Positions 46,631 through 58,010 are shown, counted from the stretch's first letter. The stretch is 64,000 bases of DNA from Diogma glabrata (GCA_963693315.1 OY856188.1:98926915-98990914); one strand, 5' to 3'. The notes: generated by a model not told the origin, from the sequence alone. Numbers and translations are program-made.

Positions 46631-47976
46631 TTGCATAAAAAGTGTAGGATTGATTACGTTCACAAACGAAATTTAGATAAATTTAAAAAAAAGGCAGATG
46701 ATAAATTCACAGATAAAGTAGTGGTAACCAGAAAGCAAACTTCAGATTTCAACTTTAAAACACAATGTATATTTTGTACTAAACAATGTCAAACACAAAG
46801 AAAAGATAGAAAAAAATTTCACATTGTCTCCACAATATCAAATAAGTCCTCGGTTAAGTCCACCATTGAATCTTATTCAAAAATACGAAATGATGCATGG
46901 GGAATGGAAGTTTTAGGACGAATAAGTAATGAAATTGATCTAGTAGCCGCTGAAGCAAGGTATCATAGCTCATGTTATGCTGAATTTTCCAAAGATGTTT
47001 CTAAGTATGAAGCACTTGGACGACCTACTGATTGTTCAAATCACGACATTTTTAATAAACTATGTGAATATATGATACAAAATGAAGATCAATGTCAATA
47101 TACTCTAAAAGATCTCCAGAATAAAATGACTGAACTCTCAGAAAATATGATCAGCAATTGGTCTGATTACTTTTTAAAAACCAAATTAAAAGAGAGGTTT
47201 CAAGACAGTATACTGTTTATCGAAAATCCTGGAAAATCAAGCATAATTTGTTTGAGATGTACAGCGAGTCCAATAATTACAAGTCAATGGCATGAAAAGA
47301 AATGTAATAATGAAAATGAAGAACGACTTCGAATTGTTATTGCAGCTGCAAAAATTATCAAGGTAGAAATGCGCGAAAAAATATTTGATTCATACACATA
47401 CCCCACCTGTGAGGAGATTTCTTTAGGGGGTAAAACAGATGCGCCAAATAGGAATTAATAAAAGGAAACAAAACAAGTAAGAAAATAGCTTCCAAGGAAA
47501 GGAAAATTACTGCGGTGGAAAATGTTTTAATGACGGAAGTAAGAGGATGTCGTTCATATACATCTCCACTTCTGTTAGGTTTAAGTGTTTACTTGCATAG
47601 GAAGTACGAATCAAAACATTTATTGGAAATGCTGTCCGCTTTTGGATTTTCTTTACCTTATCATAGTGCAACGAAATATATAGCGGTAGCTATAACAAGT
47701 GCACAACCTACTATCGACTCTTCAGCTTTTTCTCAGTTTCTATTTGATAATGCCGACTTCAACACAAGAACAATCGATGGAAAGGGTACGTTCCATTTAA
47801 TGGGAGGAATTTTTTGTGTTTCTCCAATATCAGCAATTACGCTGAACGAAAATTTGGCAAAAAATCCGAAATATGTTACTGATTATGGTGAATTTGGTTT
47901 CATTAAACTAAAATTTTATAACAAACCGGCAAAAAGTGGTTTTGAAAACCTTACAATCAGCTTGTTTTTCAATTGA
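46631..47976 (+). pseudogene. Uncharacterised Cys/His-rich protein of a repeat-borne family, frameshifted and 3'-truncated
   Basis: Two frames (46631-47458 and 47452-47976) join through a one-base shift at about 47450. Near the start is HKKCRIDY, then CIFCTKQC (CxxCxxxC), EARYHSSCYAEF (HxxC) and IICLRCTASP...HEKKC (CxxC...H...C), which look like a zinc-binding region. The second frame has LLLGLSVYLHRKY, SAFGFSLPYHSATKY, then FDNADFNTRTIDGKGTFHLMGG. The D-x-N-x-x-T-[IL]-D-G-x-x-T-F-H-x-M-G pattern recurs in uncharacterised invertebrate proteins I remember, but I know of no established function. The first ATG is uncertain, because coding may start upstream. The reading ends 16 bases before a family A insertion, so the C-terminus is probably lost. 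Its place between long TIRs suggests a role in transposition. Confidence 0.55.
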
Positions 47977-47991
47977 AAAAATTTGGAGGGG

Positions 47992-49287
47992 CTGAAATCT
48001 CACAGCTCTGAGATATCAAGACTTCGGTCTGGGTAAAGGATTTTGATATAGTTTTCGGCGAGAAACTTTCACGAGGACATGGTTTTTAGTTTTGGGCAGC
48101 GATGTATATCAAACATAACTCTTTGTTAAAGTACAAGTATTTTTGATATCTGTTTAAAAACTTATTACAAAACTAACACGAAATATCAATATGTTGCCGG
48201 AAAATTATAATCAAAATTCCAAAAATATTGTTAAATTAAATAAAATCAAACTTTTTCAAGATTCCAAAAATATTCCAAAAACTAGAATGAAATCAAATAT
48301 TTAAACTTTTCTAAATTCCGATAATATTCCAAAAATTCTTATAAATTCAAACTTTTCCAAAATTCTAAAACTATTGCAAAAATTATTACAAAATCGAAAA
48401 ATTGCAACTTTTTTCAAAATTATAATAAAATCAAAAATTTTAAATTTTTCAAAATTCTAAAAATATTCCAAAAATTCTTACGAGATCAAAAATAAAAACT
48501 TTTACCGAAATTCTTAAAATAATGCAAAAATTATTAAAAAATCTATAATGCAAACTTTTTCAAAATTCCAAAAATATTTCAAAAACTATAACAAATTCAA
48601 AAATTTCCATGTTCAATTTCATTTTCAATTACATTTACGTCATAAAACAGCTACATTTTTTTTCCAAAAAATTGGCTAAAAAATAAATGAAATTATTTTT
48701 TGACACACTTGACAACATTTTTTTGACAAACTTATAATGCCATAATTCTCAATAATAATAATAAAATCTCATTTCAAATAAACAATCAATTTTATTTTTT
48801 TTCCAAAACATTAGGTAAAAAAAGAAATAAAAATCTTTCTTTTGACACACTTGACAACATTTTTTTGACAAACTTATAATGCTATAATTCTCAATAATAA
48901 TAATAAAATCTCATTTCAAACAAACAATTAATTTTATTTTTTTTTTTCAAAAAATTAGGTAAAAAAATAAATAAAAATCTTTCTTCTGACACACTTGACA
49001 CTTCCGGTACAGTTATCGAACACAGCGTCCTTTCGGACCTGTCCCTTGAGTATACCTATTTTTAGAAAAAAAATTTTTGAAATCCCTCCAGCGAAATGGA
49101 GGCAAATTTTTGAAATCCCTTTCCCTGCAGCGTAGGTAATGACGGCGGACGACCGGCCGGCAGACAGACATACATTTTTTTTTTTGCTTTTTAGAATCAG
49201 GAGGTCCTAAAACATCGAGAAATGTCAAAAAAAGTGGGGTCACTTGAGCTCATGAATGTAATATTTAGGTCTTTCAGACCGAAGTAA
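47992..49287 (+). mobile_element. Repeat family A, copy 2 (1.3 kb)
   Basis: Begins CTGAAATCTCACAGCTCTGA and ends GGTCTTTCAGACC-GAAGTAA with a 5-bp stem. ACTTCGGTCT at 48021-48030 and AGACCGAAGT at 49276-49285 are exact inverted repeats. The interior contains the same AT-rich 'aaaattccaaaaatatt' units as copy 1 and three blocks with TTTTTTGACAAACTTATAATG. It interrupts the Cys/His-rich gene region. Confidence 0.65.
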
Positions 49288-49819
49288 TAATGTTTTGCTT
49301 ATTTATTATTGCGTATTTAATTCTTGATATAATATTTGATTTAGTGTTTCTTTTCATTAAATCTATGATAGAATCTACAATTTTTGATGGATTTTTATGA
49401 CATTTTCTTTATTTTGTAGATAATAGAATTGTTTACAACATTCATGTAGTTCATTTTAGCAAAAAACCAACAATAATAAAAATGAAATGGAAAAAAACAT
49501 TTTTTTAAAAAAAATTTATAATCACCCTGTTATTTTATTATCAAAGTTGAAATATTTTGCACTTTTTTTATTTTTGTGTAATAGTTAATTTAATTACCTA
49601 TAATTTGATGTATTATTCAAAAAAATTGATTATCTAGCTTTTTTATAACTTTAATTTTACAAAATGCTTCATTTTTAGGGTTTGGGGGGGTAAAAAGGGG
49701 GGATGCCCACTTACAAGAGAGTGCAACTTTTAGGATTGTACTCAGTATATGTCCAACTACTACTCATAAAATTTCCAGCTTTATACTAATTTGTTGTGGG
49801 TCATCTCCTTTATTGACTC

Positions 49820-49990
49820 GACTATTAAAACAATAAAGATTTATTGTTTTAATTGAAGAAAATGTTTCTATTTTATATAAAACACAATTTTTTGTCAGAG
49901 AATAAAGTAGTGTAATCAATTCGTGTGTAATGAATTTTATTCTCTTGCAAATTAAAAATTTTCGCGAATCAATCAATCAAACATTTTTAT
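49820..49990 (+). repeat. Dispersed repeat, copy 1 (inverted copy at 53555-53755)
   Basis: Shares ATTAAAACAATAAA, its mirror TTTATTGTTTTAAT (a small hairpin), TTTTTTGTCAGAGAATAAAG-type sequence and AATGAATTTTATTCTC with 53755-53555 read in reverse. Class unknown. Confidence 0.65.
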
Positions 49991-50305
49991 TCGGCATCGA
50001 CTAGTCGCATATTCTTGAAAATATTTCCTTTCGAGTTAAAGGAAAAATAAATAAAATTTATTTAAGATAAACAATTTGTATTCCTACATTTAATTAAAAT
50101 AAAAATACACGTTTTTTTGAAAATAAAATTAGTTAGTTTGTGAGATCGAAACTTGACAATAAATCGCGTATAACTATAAAACCCGCGATACGCGATAAAT
50201 TGCTCACAAAAATCCCGAATAATTTTTATATATAGTTTTAAGATTACATTTAATTTACTTTATTTTTAGATATTTACATTTAATTTGATTTATTTAGGTT
50301 ATAAC

Positions 50306-51404
50306 TAGGGTTTCTAATCCGGATATCCGGATATCGAATTATCCGGATTATTCGACCATATTTTGACTATTCGATTATCCGGATATTTTTTTGCAATCAT
50401 CCGAATATTAAAAAACCCATTATTTTGTAAAAAAATAATCAAATTGCGTTGAAAAGTTCAAATAACTATTAACTTGCGTTGCAAAGTTTGTTAGTGCAGT
50501 GAAGTGACCACAAGTTTTAAAAATTTATTTACCACTTTAATGTTTTGAAAACTGTAATCATTGAATATTTTATGAAACACTTCGTGAATCTGCAGTGTAA
50601 AGATATTTTACTAATATTTATTTAATGCTATATTAATTTTAAAAAAATGATGTTTTATAAACTTGTGGCCCTGTCAATAAAATTTGAAGTGTTGGCTATT
50701 TTTTTAAAGTTTATGAGAGCTGGACTTCTAAATTATGACTCTGATGAAATCACTAATGAAATTACTATTGAAAGTGAAGATGAAGAAAGTCTAAGTAGTG
50801 AAGTTTGTATAAGAAATCGTGACTGCAGAAAGTACTTGAGAATGCTATTGCTTTAATTACTCATGTTGAGAAGCAGAATGAAGGAAGTTTCATATTGCTG
50901 AAAAAATGTTTCATTTATTTAAATAATTATAAAAAACGGAGGGCAATTTAAATATTCTATATTGCGTATTATTACCAATAAAACCTACATCGACTGCAAC
51001 GGAGCGGGTATTTTCAATTGCTGGTCTTACCAGGACAAAAATTAGAACTCGACTCAATTTCGAGACATTGTAATAATTAATTAATTAATGCAATAATTTT
51101 TCTAAAATATGCATTTTTATAAATGCATCAATAACTTCATTAATTTAATTAAATTTATCAATAATTTTATTTTTGTATTATTATTATTTATGATTTGTTA
51201 CTATTCTTGTTATTTTGTGACTATGTATAAAAATTAATTAATATAGATACACGAAAAATATACATAAATGATTTAAATACCGCAAAGTAAAAAACATGTT
51301 TTATTTATTGTTTAATTATCCGGATATCCGGATTATCCGGATAATTTATTGTTTATGTATTCGATATCCGGATAATCAAATAGGTCGGATATTTAGAAAC
51401 CCTA
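50306..51404 (+). mobile_element. Deleted hAT element, 1.1 kb, with perfect 8-bp target duplication
   Basis: Ends TAGGGTTTCTAA at both tips, in inverted orientation, followed by repeated TCCGGATA words. GTTATAAC at 50298-50305 and 51405-51412 is the target duplication. It retains part of the transposase gene (next entry). Confidence 0.85.
50826..51072 (+). pseudogene. hAT transposase C-terminal dimerisation region, remnant
   Basis: The frame ending at 51072 contains PTSTATERVFSIAGLTRTK followed by IRTRLNFETL. The S/T-x-x-[ST]-E-R-x-F-S-x-A-G motif is the hallmark of the hAT family C-terminal dimerisation domain. Upstream, with frameshifts, L-E-N-A-I-A-L and a LLKK stretch fit the preceding helical part. 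The catalytic DDE core is deleted, so the protein is dead. The 70-codon frame at 50647-50856 may include a further piece (SDEITNEITIESEDEES), but this is not certain. Confidence 0.75.
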
Positions 51405-51419
51405 GTTATAACATAAGTG

Positions 51420-51960
51420 AATATAATATTTTTCTATTCCATAACGAAATAACGTACCGCAAAAATAAATATCCTTAATATAATAGCGGAGTATATCCCT
51501 CTATACGGTCGTAACGCTGATAACGTAGTACATTTTTTATTGTTTTTTTTTTTTCATTTTTTTAAATAACATTAAAATTATTGTTTTTTTGTTATTGTTT
51601 TAATAAACTTTAGAGGGGGATTTTTTTCAAAGTAATTTATAGTTTTTGTTGTTGTTTTAATTAAATCTGTTTTTTTTTCAATTCAATTAGTCACGATATA
51701 TGTAATCTGTTTTAATTTTGCTTTTAAACCTATATAGGTAAAAACATGCTATATACTATACATACTTGATTTATAGTAATTAATATGTATTGTATTTTAT
51801 TGTATTGTACGCATGGAGGGATCAGTTTTTATTAATTTGTTAATTTTCTTCTATTTTTTGATCCACGGGTGTGACAACCCCGCGTACTCCAGTCCCTGCT
51901 ATTGGCATATGAGTTAACGTGAGATATCACATACCACTGGCAATAGCAGTGAGATATCAC
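51420..51960. other. AT-rich spacer
   Basis: No gene or repeat recognised, apart from long T runs near 51540-51560. Confidence 0.5.
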
Positions 51961-52466
51961 TAGCCAAGGTGATATCTTAGGGGTGCTGGAGGATGAACTG
52001 TATTCAGTCAACGGTAACATTTTCAATCTTAGCTAATAAATATTCCTTGATGCTGGAACGCTGTAGCTTGCTCGAAGAAACGAGCCTCCATATAACTATA
52101 TATCTGAGCTTTAATCATTGAAAAATATACTGCGTCCTATAATCAAGGATTATGCCATTAGCTGAACTATTGGCAAACCAATTTTAGTTTTGTTCCTGCA
52201 AATTTTTAAAACAAATTTGCTTTTTATCTCTTATTTTATTTTTATTTTCCCTATCCTATCACGAAATATTGGCCTATGTCATATTTTATATGTGATAGGA
52301 TTTATGGTTTAGTTATCCATTATTTAACAAAAAATATTAAAAAAAAAACAAAAAAAACAGATTTGCGTCCATTAACATCCTTAGAACGCATGTTGTTGTG
52401 GGACCTTGGTCTTAAAAGGTTTTTATGTGTTGTTGTGACACATATTGTAATGCCTACTACACATCA
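51961..52466 (+). repeat. Dispersed repeat family B, copy 2
   Basis: Direct match to 683-1180 over about 500 bp. The first 60 bases can be read GDILGVLEDELYSVNG, close to the peptide of the other copies, then a stop. Class unknown. Confidence 0.7.
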
Positions 52467-52469
52467 CAT

Positions 52470-53554
52470 TTTATTAAAAAAAAAAAAAAAATATACTCCA
52501 CAAAAAAACTTAAATCGTTTAAAGACAAAACATGAGAAATTTCAGAGAGAATTTTTTAAATGATTATGGTTGTGTTTTGTATGTAAGCCAATATAAATGT
52601 TTGAAATGCTTTTCTTAACTCCCCTTTGTAGCACTATTATAGCAGGAGTCAGACAAAGAAAATTGTTCTATAGAACAACGAACATAACAGCATAGAAAAA
52701 TATAGATTTTTAACAATTTTTAAAAACAATGTAGGTTGCAAACATTTGATACTAGGGGGTATCCCGCGGGCTCCGCCCCGCCCCCCCCCCCCCCCCCCAC
52801 ACTCCTCCTTTCCCCTCCCTTTGCACACCAATACACTCTTGCTCTTTTCATCCGGCTTTGATACAACTACTAAGTACTATCCATCATAATCCAACCTCTT
52901 CTAATCTATTCTGTGTGCACCTTCTGCTTAACTATAATTCTACAAAAACCATCGTGAGGTTAACGATAAATTTTTATACGATCAATGACAAATTATTGAA
53001 AATAATAATAATAAGAAAATACTGAAATAGCAGCTTTTGTTCTTCTATATTTTATTTACAGAAAATGAAGCTATGCAAAAATAATGATGGAAAAAAAATA
53101 TTCTATGATTTTTAGCACCATCTGTCATATAAATAATTAATTTTCTTATTAATATCGCAACGGTATAAATTTGAACGAAACGGCTAAAAGACAATAAGAG
53201 CAATAATTTTGAAAAACTACATTATCGAAAAATTTAAATGCCGTAAATGGAATGTTTATGAATAAAAAGGAATAATTTTTATGTTCTATAAAAAAAATAA
53301 ACCAAAACAATAAAAATTAAATATAGGATTCGCGTTGTGCCCCGAACCTTTCTTACAACCCCCTACATCGGCAATTACAACGAAATTTGGTCCTGAGTTT
53401 CTTAGAGTTCATTTTATTAAATCGGTTTAAATTATTAAATGTTTGAAAATGTATATTATAACACAAACTGTTTTTTGTCCCAAAAATATCAAATGTTTTC
53501 AACGTACATTGTTTTTAAAAATTGTTAATAGTAGTTTAATCAATGAGTGTATAA
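52470..53554. other. Unassigned sequence containing an 18-C homopolymer
   Basis: A run of 18 C at 52781-52798 follows a GC-rich patch (52755-52780) in otherwise A/T-rich DNA. It could be a real homopolymer or an assembly error. No gene is supported; the 60-codon minus-strand frame over the run is low in complexity. Confidence 0.5.
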
Positions 53555-53755
53555 TGAAATAGTTTATTCTCAAGCAAAAGTTTAAAACTTGAGCGAGGCA
53601 CGAGCGAGAATTTTAATTTGCGAGAGAATAAAATTCATTAAACACGAATCGATTACAATACTTTATTCTCTGACAAAGAATTGTATATTATAAAAAATAA
53701 AAACATTTTCTTCAATTAAAACAATAAATCTTTATTGTTTTAATTGATACATCGA
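53555..53755 (-). repeat. Dispersed repeat, copy 2 (inverted relative to 49820-49990)
   Basis: Same family as 49820-49990, with the AATAAATCTTTATTGTTTTAAT hairpin at its right end. It continues into GAGCGAGGCACGAGCGAGAA-type sequence on its left side that the first copy lacks. Confidence 0.65.
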
Positions 53756-53796
53756 ATTTCTGATTAAAAAAACCTCTCTCTCTCTCTCTCTGGCGT

Positions 53797-56700
53797 TTAC
53801 ATCCCATGAAGGGATCTTGCCGTCTGTGCAATAAGCTTCCAATCATCTCGTTCCATGACCAGTTGACCCCAGTTTCGACATCCTATATCACGAAGGTCTT
53901 GGATGATGTCATCACGCCAGCGTTGTCTAGGTCTTCCTCTTCGACGAACACCAGCTGGTTGTTGTTGGGACGCTTTTTTAATCATTCTATCTAATGGTGC
54001 CCTTTCTACATGACCAAACTATCTAATCCGGTTAGATTTAATGAATCCGATTACATCGCAGCCTCCAAGAAGCTGTCTGATTTCGTGATTCATTCGGATT
54101 CTATACTGATTTTCAGCAACTTTACATGGACCATAAATTGTTCGTATGACATTCCTCTCGAATGTTGATAAAATTCTACAATCGGAGGAAATCAGTGTCA
54201 AGCTTTCACTTCCAAATGTAAGCACAGGTCGGATTAATGCTTTGTAAAGTGTGAGTTTACACGACCGCGAAAGATGTTTTGATCGCAGAAGTTTTGAGTA
54301 TGCGTAGAAAACTCTGTATGCGGCAGAGACACGGGCTTTGATATCTGCCTGCATGTCATTTGACGATGTTATTACAGACCCGAAGTATTTGAAGTTTTCC
54401 ACGCGTTCCACTTCGTAGTCGCCAGTATCCAGATTTCCGGGAGGTATGTTCTTAGATGTTGTTAACACTTTAGTTTTGCCGGTGTTGATGCATAATCCAA
54501 GTCGTTTAGCATTTCTTTCAAGCTGAGAGAGACTATCTTTAATATCGCTCGTTCTACGTCCGAGAAGCACAATATCATCTGCGTAGCCAAGAACTTGACT
54601 AGATTTATTATATATGCAGTTTTGCGTCTCAATTCGGCTTTTTCTTATCGCGTACTCCAGCGCCAAATTAAACAGTACAGGTGCGAGTGCATCACCTTGT
54701 CGAACACCTGATGTTATATCGAAAGGATCAGAGACTGACCCTTCGATTACTATTCTACAATTTGATCCCGATGTTGTGAGTTTGCACAGAGAAACAAGTT
54801 TCTCTGGGATACCAAGGCATATGAGTGCGGACCAGAGGTTGTCGCGAATGATACTATCATATGCTTGCCTGAAATCAACGTAGAGCTGATGAATGCTGAT
54901 GTTGTACTCGCAACATTTTTCCAGTATCATCCTTAATGTAAAACATTGATCTGTGGTTGAGCAGTTGGGACGAAAACCACACTGATAGTCACCGATGATA
55001 GATTCGGCGAACTGGATGAGTCGAGCAAGTACGACATTAGCTAGTATTTTATATGCAGTGTTCAACAGGGCGATGCCACGATAATCCACGTCACCTTTCT
55101 TATGTAGCGGAACAATGAGAGCTGTTTTCCATTCAGTAGGTAGTTCTTCTTGGTCCCAGATTGCAAGAATCAGATCGTATATACGTGAGACCAGAGCTGC
55201 TCCTCCATTTTTAAGTAGTTCTGCGGGAATCCCATCGAAACCTGGTGATTTGCCATTTTTCAGTTTTTTAATTGCAGCTTCCACTTCCTCTATTGCTGGG
55301 TAAGGGACAAAAATCTCTTCAGTTGATGGAGCAATTGCTCGAATAGGATGAACTTCATTCGTCCTATTCAATAGGTCTTGAAAGTGGGATCGCTACACTG
55401 CCAGCACATCACGTTCACTTGTTGTAAGTTCATTATTTTCATTTTTGATGGCTGTAGATCTTGGGTGGAAATCTTTTGTTAGATTCCGAGCATTGGCAAA
55501 GCACTCTTTTGAATTTCCGTTGGCCGCATGTTGGTTGATGTCTTCAATGCAGCTCTTCATGTGTTCGCGTTTCTTTTTACATAGAAGTTTTGTTGAGGCT
55601 TTCCTGGCGCATAGATAATCAGCTTAGAAGCTTCGGGTGTTCCTTGTTAACCATTTTTCTCGCAGTTTTTGTTTATATTCAACGGATTGGCGGCACTCGT
55701 CGTCGAATCATTCGTTCTGTGATTTCGGTGGCCGCTTTCCGATTGTAGTTTTTGCTGCGGCTATAATGGTTGATTGAAGCGTTTGCCATTCTTCTTGTAT
55801 GTTTAATAGCATCTCAAAAGAGATGTCATGCTCTACTATGTTTTGTGTTATTATTTCCTGATATCTGTTTAGCGTTTCCGGATGTTTAAATGCATCGACG
55901 TTCCAGCGCACGGTCTTTTTTGCTTGTCTATTAAATGTAGATGATAATTTGCACTTTACTTAAAGATGACAAGCATATGATCAGTGTCCATATCAGCACC
56001 TCTGTATGATCGAACGTCAGTTACACTTGTAGAGTGTCTTTTAGAGATCATGACGTGATCGATTTGATTTTCCGTTCTTCCGTCATTTGATTTCCACGTT
56101 GCCTTGTGAATTCTCTTGTGAGGGAGGAAAGTGCTGGAAATTACTAGATCATACATCATAGCCAGCTCGGCTGCGCGAAAACCGTTATTGTTGCTGGTAT
56201 GATGCAAGCTGTTAGGGCCGATATGTGTTTTAAGTTCTGCAATCCTACCAATTTGAGCATTAAAGTCACCTACCACGATTTTTATATCGTGCCGCGGGAT
56301 GTTATTGATGACTTCTTCGAGTTCTAGGAAGAACAGGTCTTTAATATCATCTGCTTTATCTTCAGTAGGTGCATGAACATTGACGATCGTTACATTGAAT
56401 TTTTGCGTGCGGATTCTCAGTGTGCATAACCGCATATTATTGGGCAGAAGTCGATAACATGCTGATTCACGCGACGGTGTATAAGGAAGCCAACTCCAAA
56501 TTCTCCTCCGTTTTGATGACCGCAATAATAAAGAGTGTATCCTTTCGCTGTTTCATGGATTCCTCTACCTAGCCATCTTAGTTCTTGTAATGCCACTATA
56601 TCTAGTGTGTAGCTCTCGACTTGTTGTATGAGTTTTAAGAGATCTCCTGGTCTTCTAAGGCTTAGCACGTTCCAGGTTCCCATTTTTAAATCGTAGTCCG

Positions 56701-56812
56701 GGTACAGTTTCCGAGGTCGTTCCAATAATGATTCCGAGATATTCCGAGGCCTGTGTACAGAATTCATGACAATAATTTTTTTACGGAAATGGGGTGTTAG
56801 CCCTTCGCCCAA
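53797..56812 (-). pseudogene. RTE-type endonuclease-reverse transcriptase, broken by frameshifts and a stop
   Basis: N-terminal endonuclease: GTWNVLSLRRPGD and DIVALQELRWLG (frame 56417-56812), then after a frameshift near 56470 VVGDFNAQIGR and IDHVMIS with a final TDHMLV (frame 55956-56525). A linker (55708-55911) has WNVDAF. The RT is intact in 54019-55371: KSPGFDGIPAELLK near residue 42, YVDFRQAYDS at 164-173, GVRQGDALAPVLFN at 222-235, YADD at 263-266, then FKYFGSVI and RPVLTFGSESLTL. A shift near 54000 leads to the last piece, RRRGRPRQRWRDDI with a W-x(7)-R-D-D-W block. An in-frame TAG just upstream of 55371, at a glutamine-like position, is a nonsense change. Catalytic residues of both domains look preserved. 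Confidence 0.85.
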
Positions 56813-56880
56813 CCCAAATTTTCGTGAATGGGTTCGTTCTGCATCTTAAGGTCACCAGAAACAACCTTTTTACATGTTTA

Positions 56881-57040
56881 TATAGCGAGCCGCTTGATCC
56901 AAGACAGACGCCCGCTGAAAACCACCCCTTACATGGAGAACAGACGCTTTCTACACATTTATATAGCGAGCCGCTTGATCCAAGACAGACGCCCGCTCCA
57001 AGCCGCCCCTAACATGGAGAACAGACGCTAGAGTTGCATT
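56881..57040 (-). repeat. 81-bp tandem duplication in the RTE 5' region
   Basis: TATAGCGAGCCGCTTGATCC starts at 56881 and 56962, and each unit ends with ACATGGAGAACAGACGCT. It lies just upstream of the coding start on the minus strand. Tandem 5' monomers can act as promoters in some non-LTR elements; here that is only a suggestion. Confidence 0.8.
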
Positions 57041-57194
57041 GGTTTTATGGCGCCAATGACTCGCCATGGTGCAGAATCATTGAATATAAGCAGTATTTAC
57101 TCTGCCCCTCTCAACTACACCAACCTAATTCTGTTAGCGTTACTCAGGTAGCACGGCGTGGACGTAGAATTTCGGATTTTCGCTACCCATTAAA

Positions 57195-57428
57195 AAAAAC
57201 CTGATGATAAAATAACCCCATCCTATATAACCCCATCCTATACAACCCCATCCTATACAATAACCCCATCCTATGCCGGCCGGCCCGGCCGGCAGACAGA
57301 CATACATTTTTTTTTGCTTTTTTAGAATCAGTAGGTCCTAAAACGTCGAGAAATGCCAAAAAAAGTGAAGGTAAGAATTTCACTTTGAGCTCATGAATGT
57401 AATACTTAGGTCTTTCAGACCGAAGTAA
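57195..57428 (+). mobile_element. Repeat family A, copy 3 (3' end only)
   Basis: Has the GC-rich CCGGCCGGCAGACAGACATA block and terminates GGTCTTTCAGACC-GAAGTAA at 57428, as in copy 2. It is preceded by four short units of the type AACCCCATCCTATAC. The 5' end of the family is missing. The next base begins Penelope coding sequence, so it interrupts that element. Confidence 0.6.
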
Positions 57429-57770
57429 TTTACCGAAAACCTTCAACTTCTAGTATTACGATAAATAATACATCACATCATCCAAATTCACAAAAAGCAG
57501 CAGCATTTAACTCACTTATTCATCGCCTGCCAAATATTCCAATGAATATTCAAATTTTTCAAGATGAATTAAACACTATAAAATTTATTGCTTTGATAAT
57601 GATAATGGATATGATTCTAAATTTATTGATAAGTTACTTTCAAAGAAATTAAACAAATTAAACAATCAAAATATTAATAACGAAAATAATATAAAATATG
57701 TATCATTGTATCAATGGATTACACAAATATTTTACCTAATATTTTACGGAACCATTTCAAAAAAATATAA
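57429..57770 (+). pseudogene. Penelope-like element, RT C-terminal fragment
   Basis: The frame from 57429 reads YRKPSTSSITINN, SHHPNSQKAAAFNS and LIHRLPNIPMN, the same thumb motifs as 18942-19050. A one-base shift near 57590 continues with GYDSKFIDKLL, which matches GYNPRLIDTLI of the first Penelope copy. The part up to 57770 is more diverged. The catalytic YxDD and everything upstream are absent, cut off by the family A insertion. Confidence 0.75.
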
Positions 57771-57776
57771 ACGTCC

Positions 57777-57812
57777 TCTGAGGATGATCGAAAGATTGAA
57801 ACACGTGTAAGA
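57777..57812 (+). ncRNA. Hammerhead-ribozyme-like motif between Penelope fragments
   Basis: CTGAGGA is followed by T, a short stem GATC/GATT closed by a GAAA tetraloop (one G-U pair), then GAAAC and ACGTGTAA. The order CUGANGA, stem II, GAAA is that of a hammerhead core, and CACGTGTA could supply a very short stem III and the UA before the cleavage site. Hammerheads are known from Penelope elements. Activity has not been shown. Confidence 0.5.
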
Positions 57813-58010
57813 GAAATAATAAAATTAAAATTGTTTTTTGGAAGTTAGATTAAAATATATATTTAATATAAAATAAAGATATATTTTTTTCGTATTTTAA
57901 AAAATAGTTTTTTTAATGTAAAATTAAAAAGGACCCTTGCGACTATATTCAAAAAACAATTTGTTATACTATAGTGATTTTGCCGCACTCCAAAGCCAAA
58001 CATTAAATTT
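57813..58010. other. AT-rich sequence between Penelope fragments
   Basis: Contains AATAAAATTAAAATTG and long T runs. It may belong to the long-terminal-repeat-like ends of Penelope elements, but no duplicate copy was found to prove it. Confidence 0.4.

Larger units (their letters stand above)
45205..49810. mobile_element. TIR element, 4.6 kb, carrying an uncharacterised Cys/His-rich gene and two nested insertions
   Basis: 45229-45709 plus 46269-46289 is the inverted match of 49310-49806, about 490 bp: ACAACAAATTAGTATAAAGC, TGAGTAGTAGTTGGACATAT, AGTGGGCATCC, AACAGGGTGATTATAAA and GAAACACTAAAT all recur in mirror order. The similarity may extend to TCGAGTCAA at 45207 and 49814, but no target duplication was established. 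Between the arms are a broken gene (46631-47976) and a family A copy (47992-49287); the left arm carries a 554-bp palindrome. Long TIRs around a single gene fit an autonomous-type DNA transposon. The superfamily is unknown. Confidence 0.65.
53773..57130 (-). mobile_element. RTE-type non-LTR retrotransposon, nearly full length, mutated
   Basis: Reading on the minus strand, a 5' region with an 81-bp tandem duplication (56881-57040), an endonuclease, a reverse transcriptase and a C-terminal region follow in the normal order. The 3' end lies at a (GA)n microsatellite, (CT)n on the plus strand at 53773-53791, directly after the last codons. Very short 3'UTRs and simple-repeat tails are typical of RTE elements. 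Total length about 3.4 kb. Confidence 0.75.

Noticed and set aside
49013..49243. 76-codon minus-strand frame and related frames at 6417 and 57183
   Set aside because: All lie in the GC-rich end segment of family A; the similar peptides reflect DNA repeat similarity, with different breaks in each copy.
54614..55303. Plus-strand frames opposite the RTE reverse transcriptase
   Set aside because: Antisense shadows of a clear RT coding sequence.
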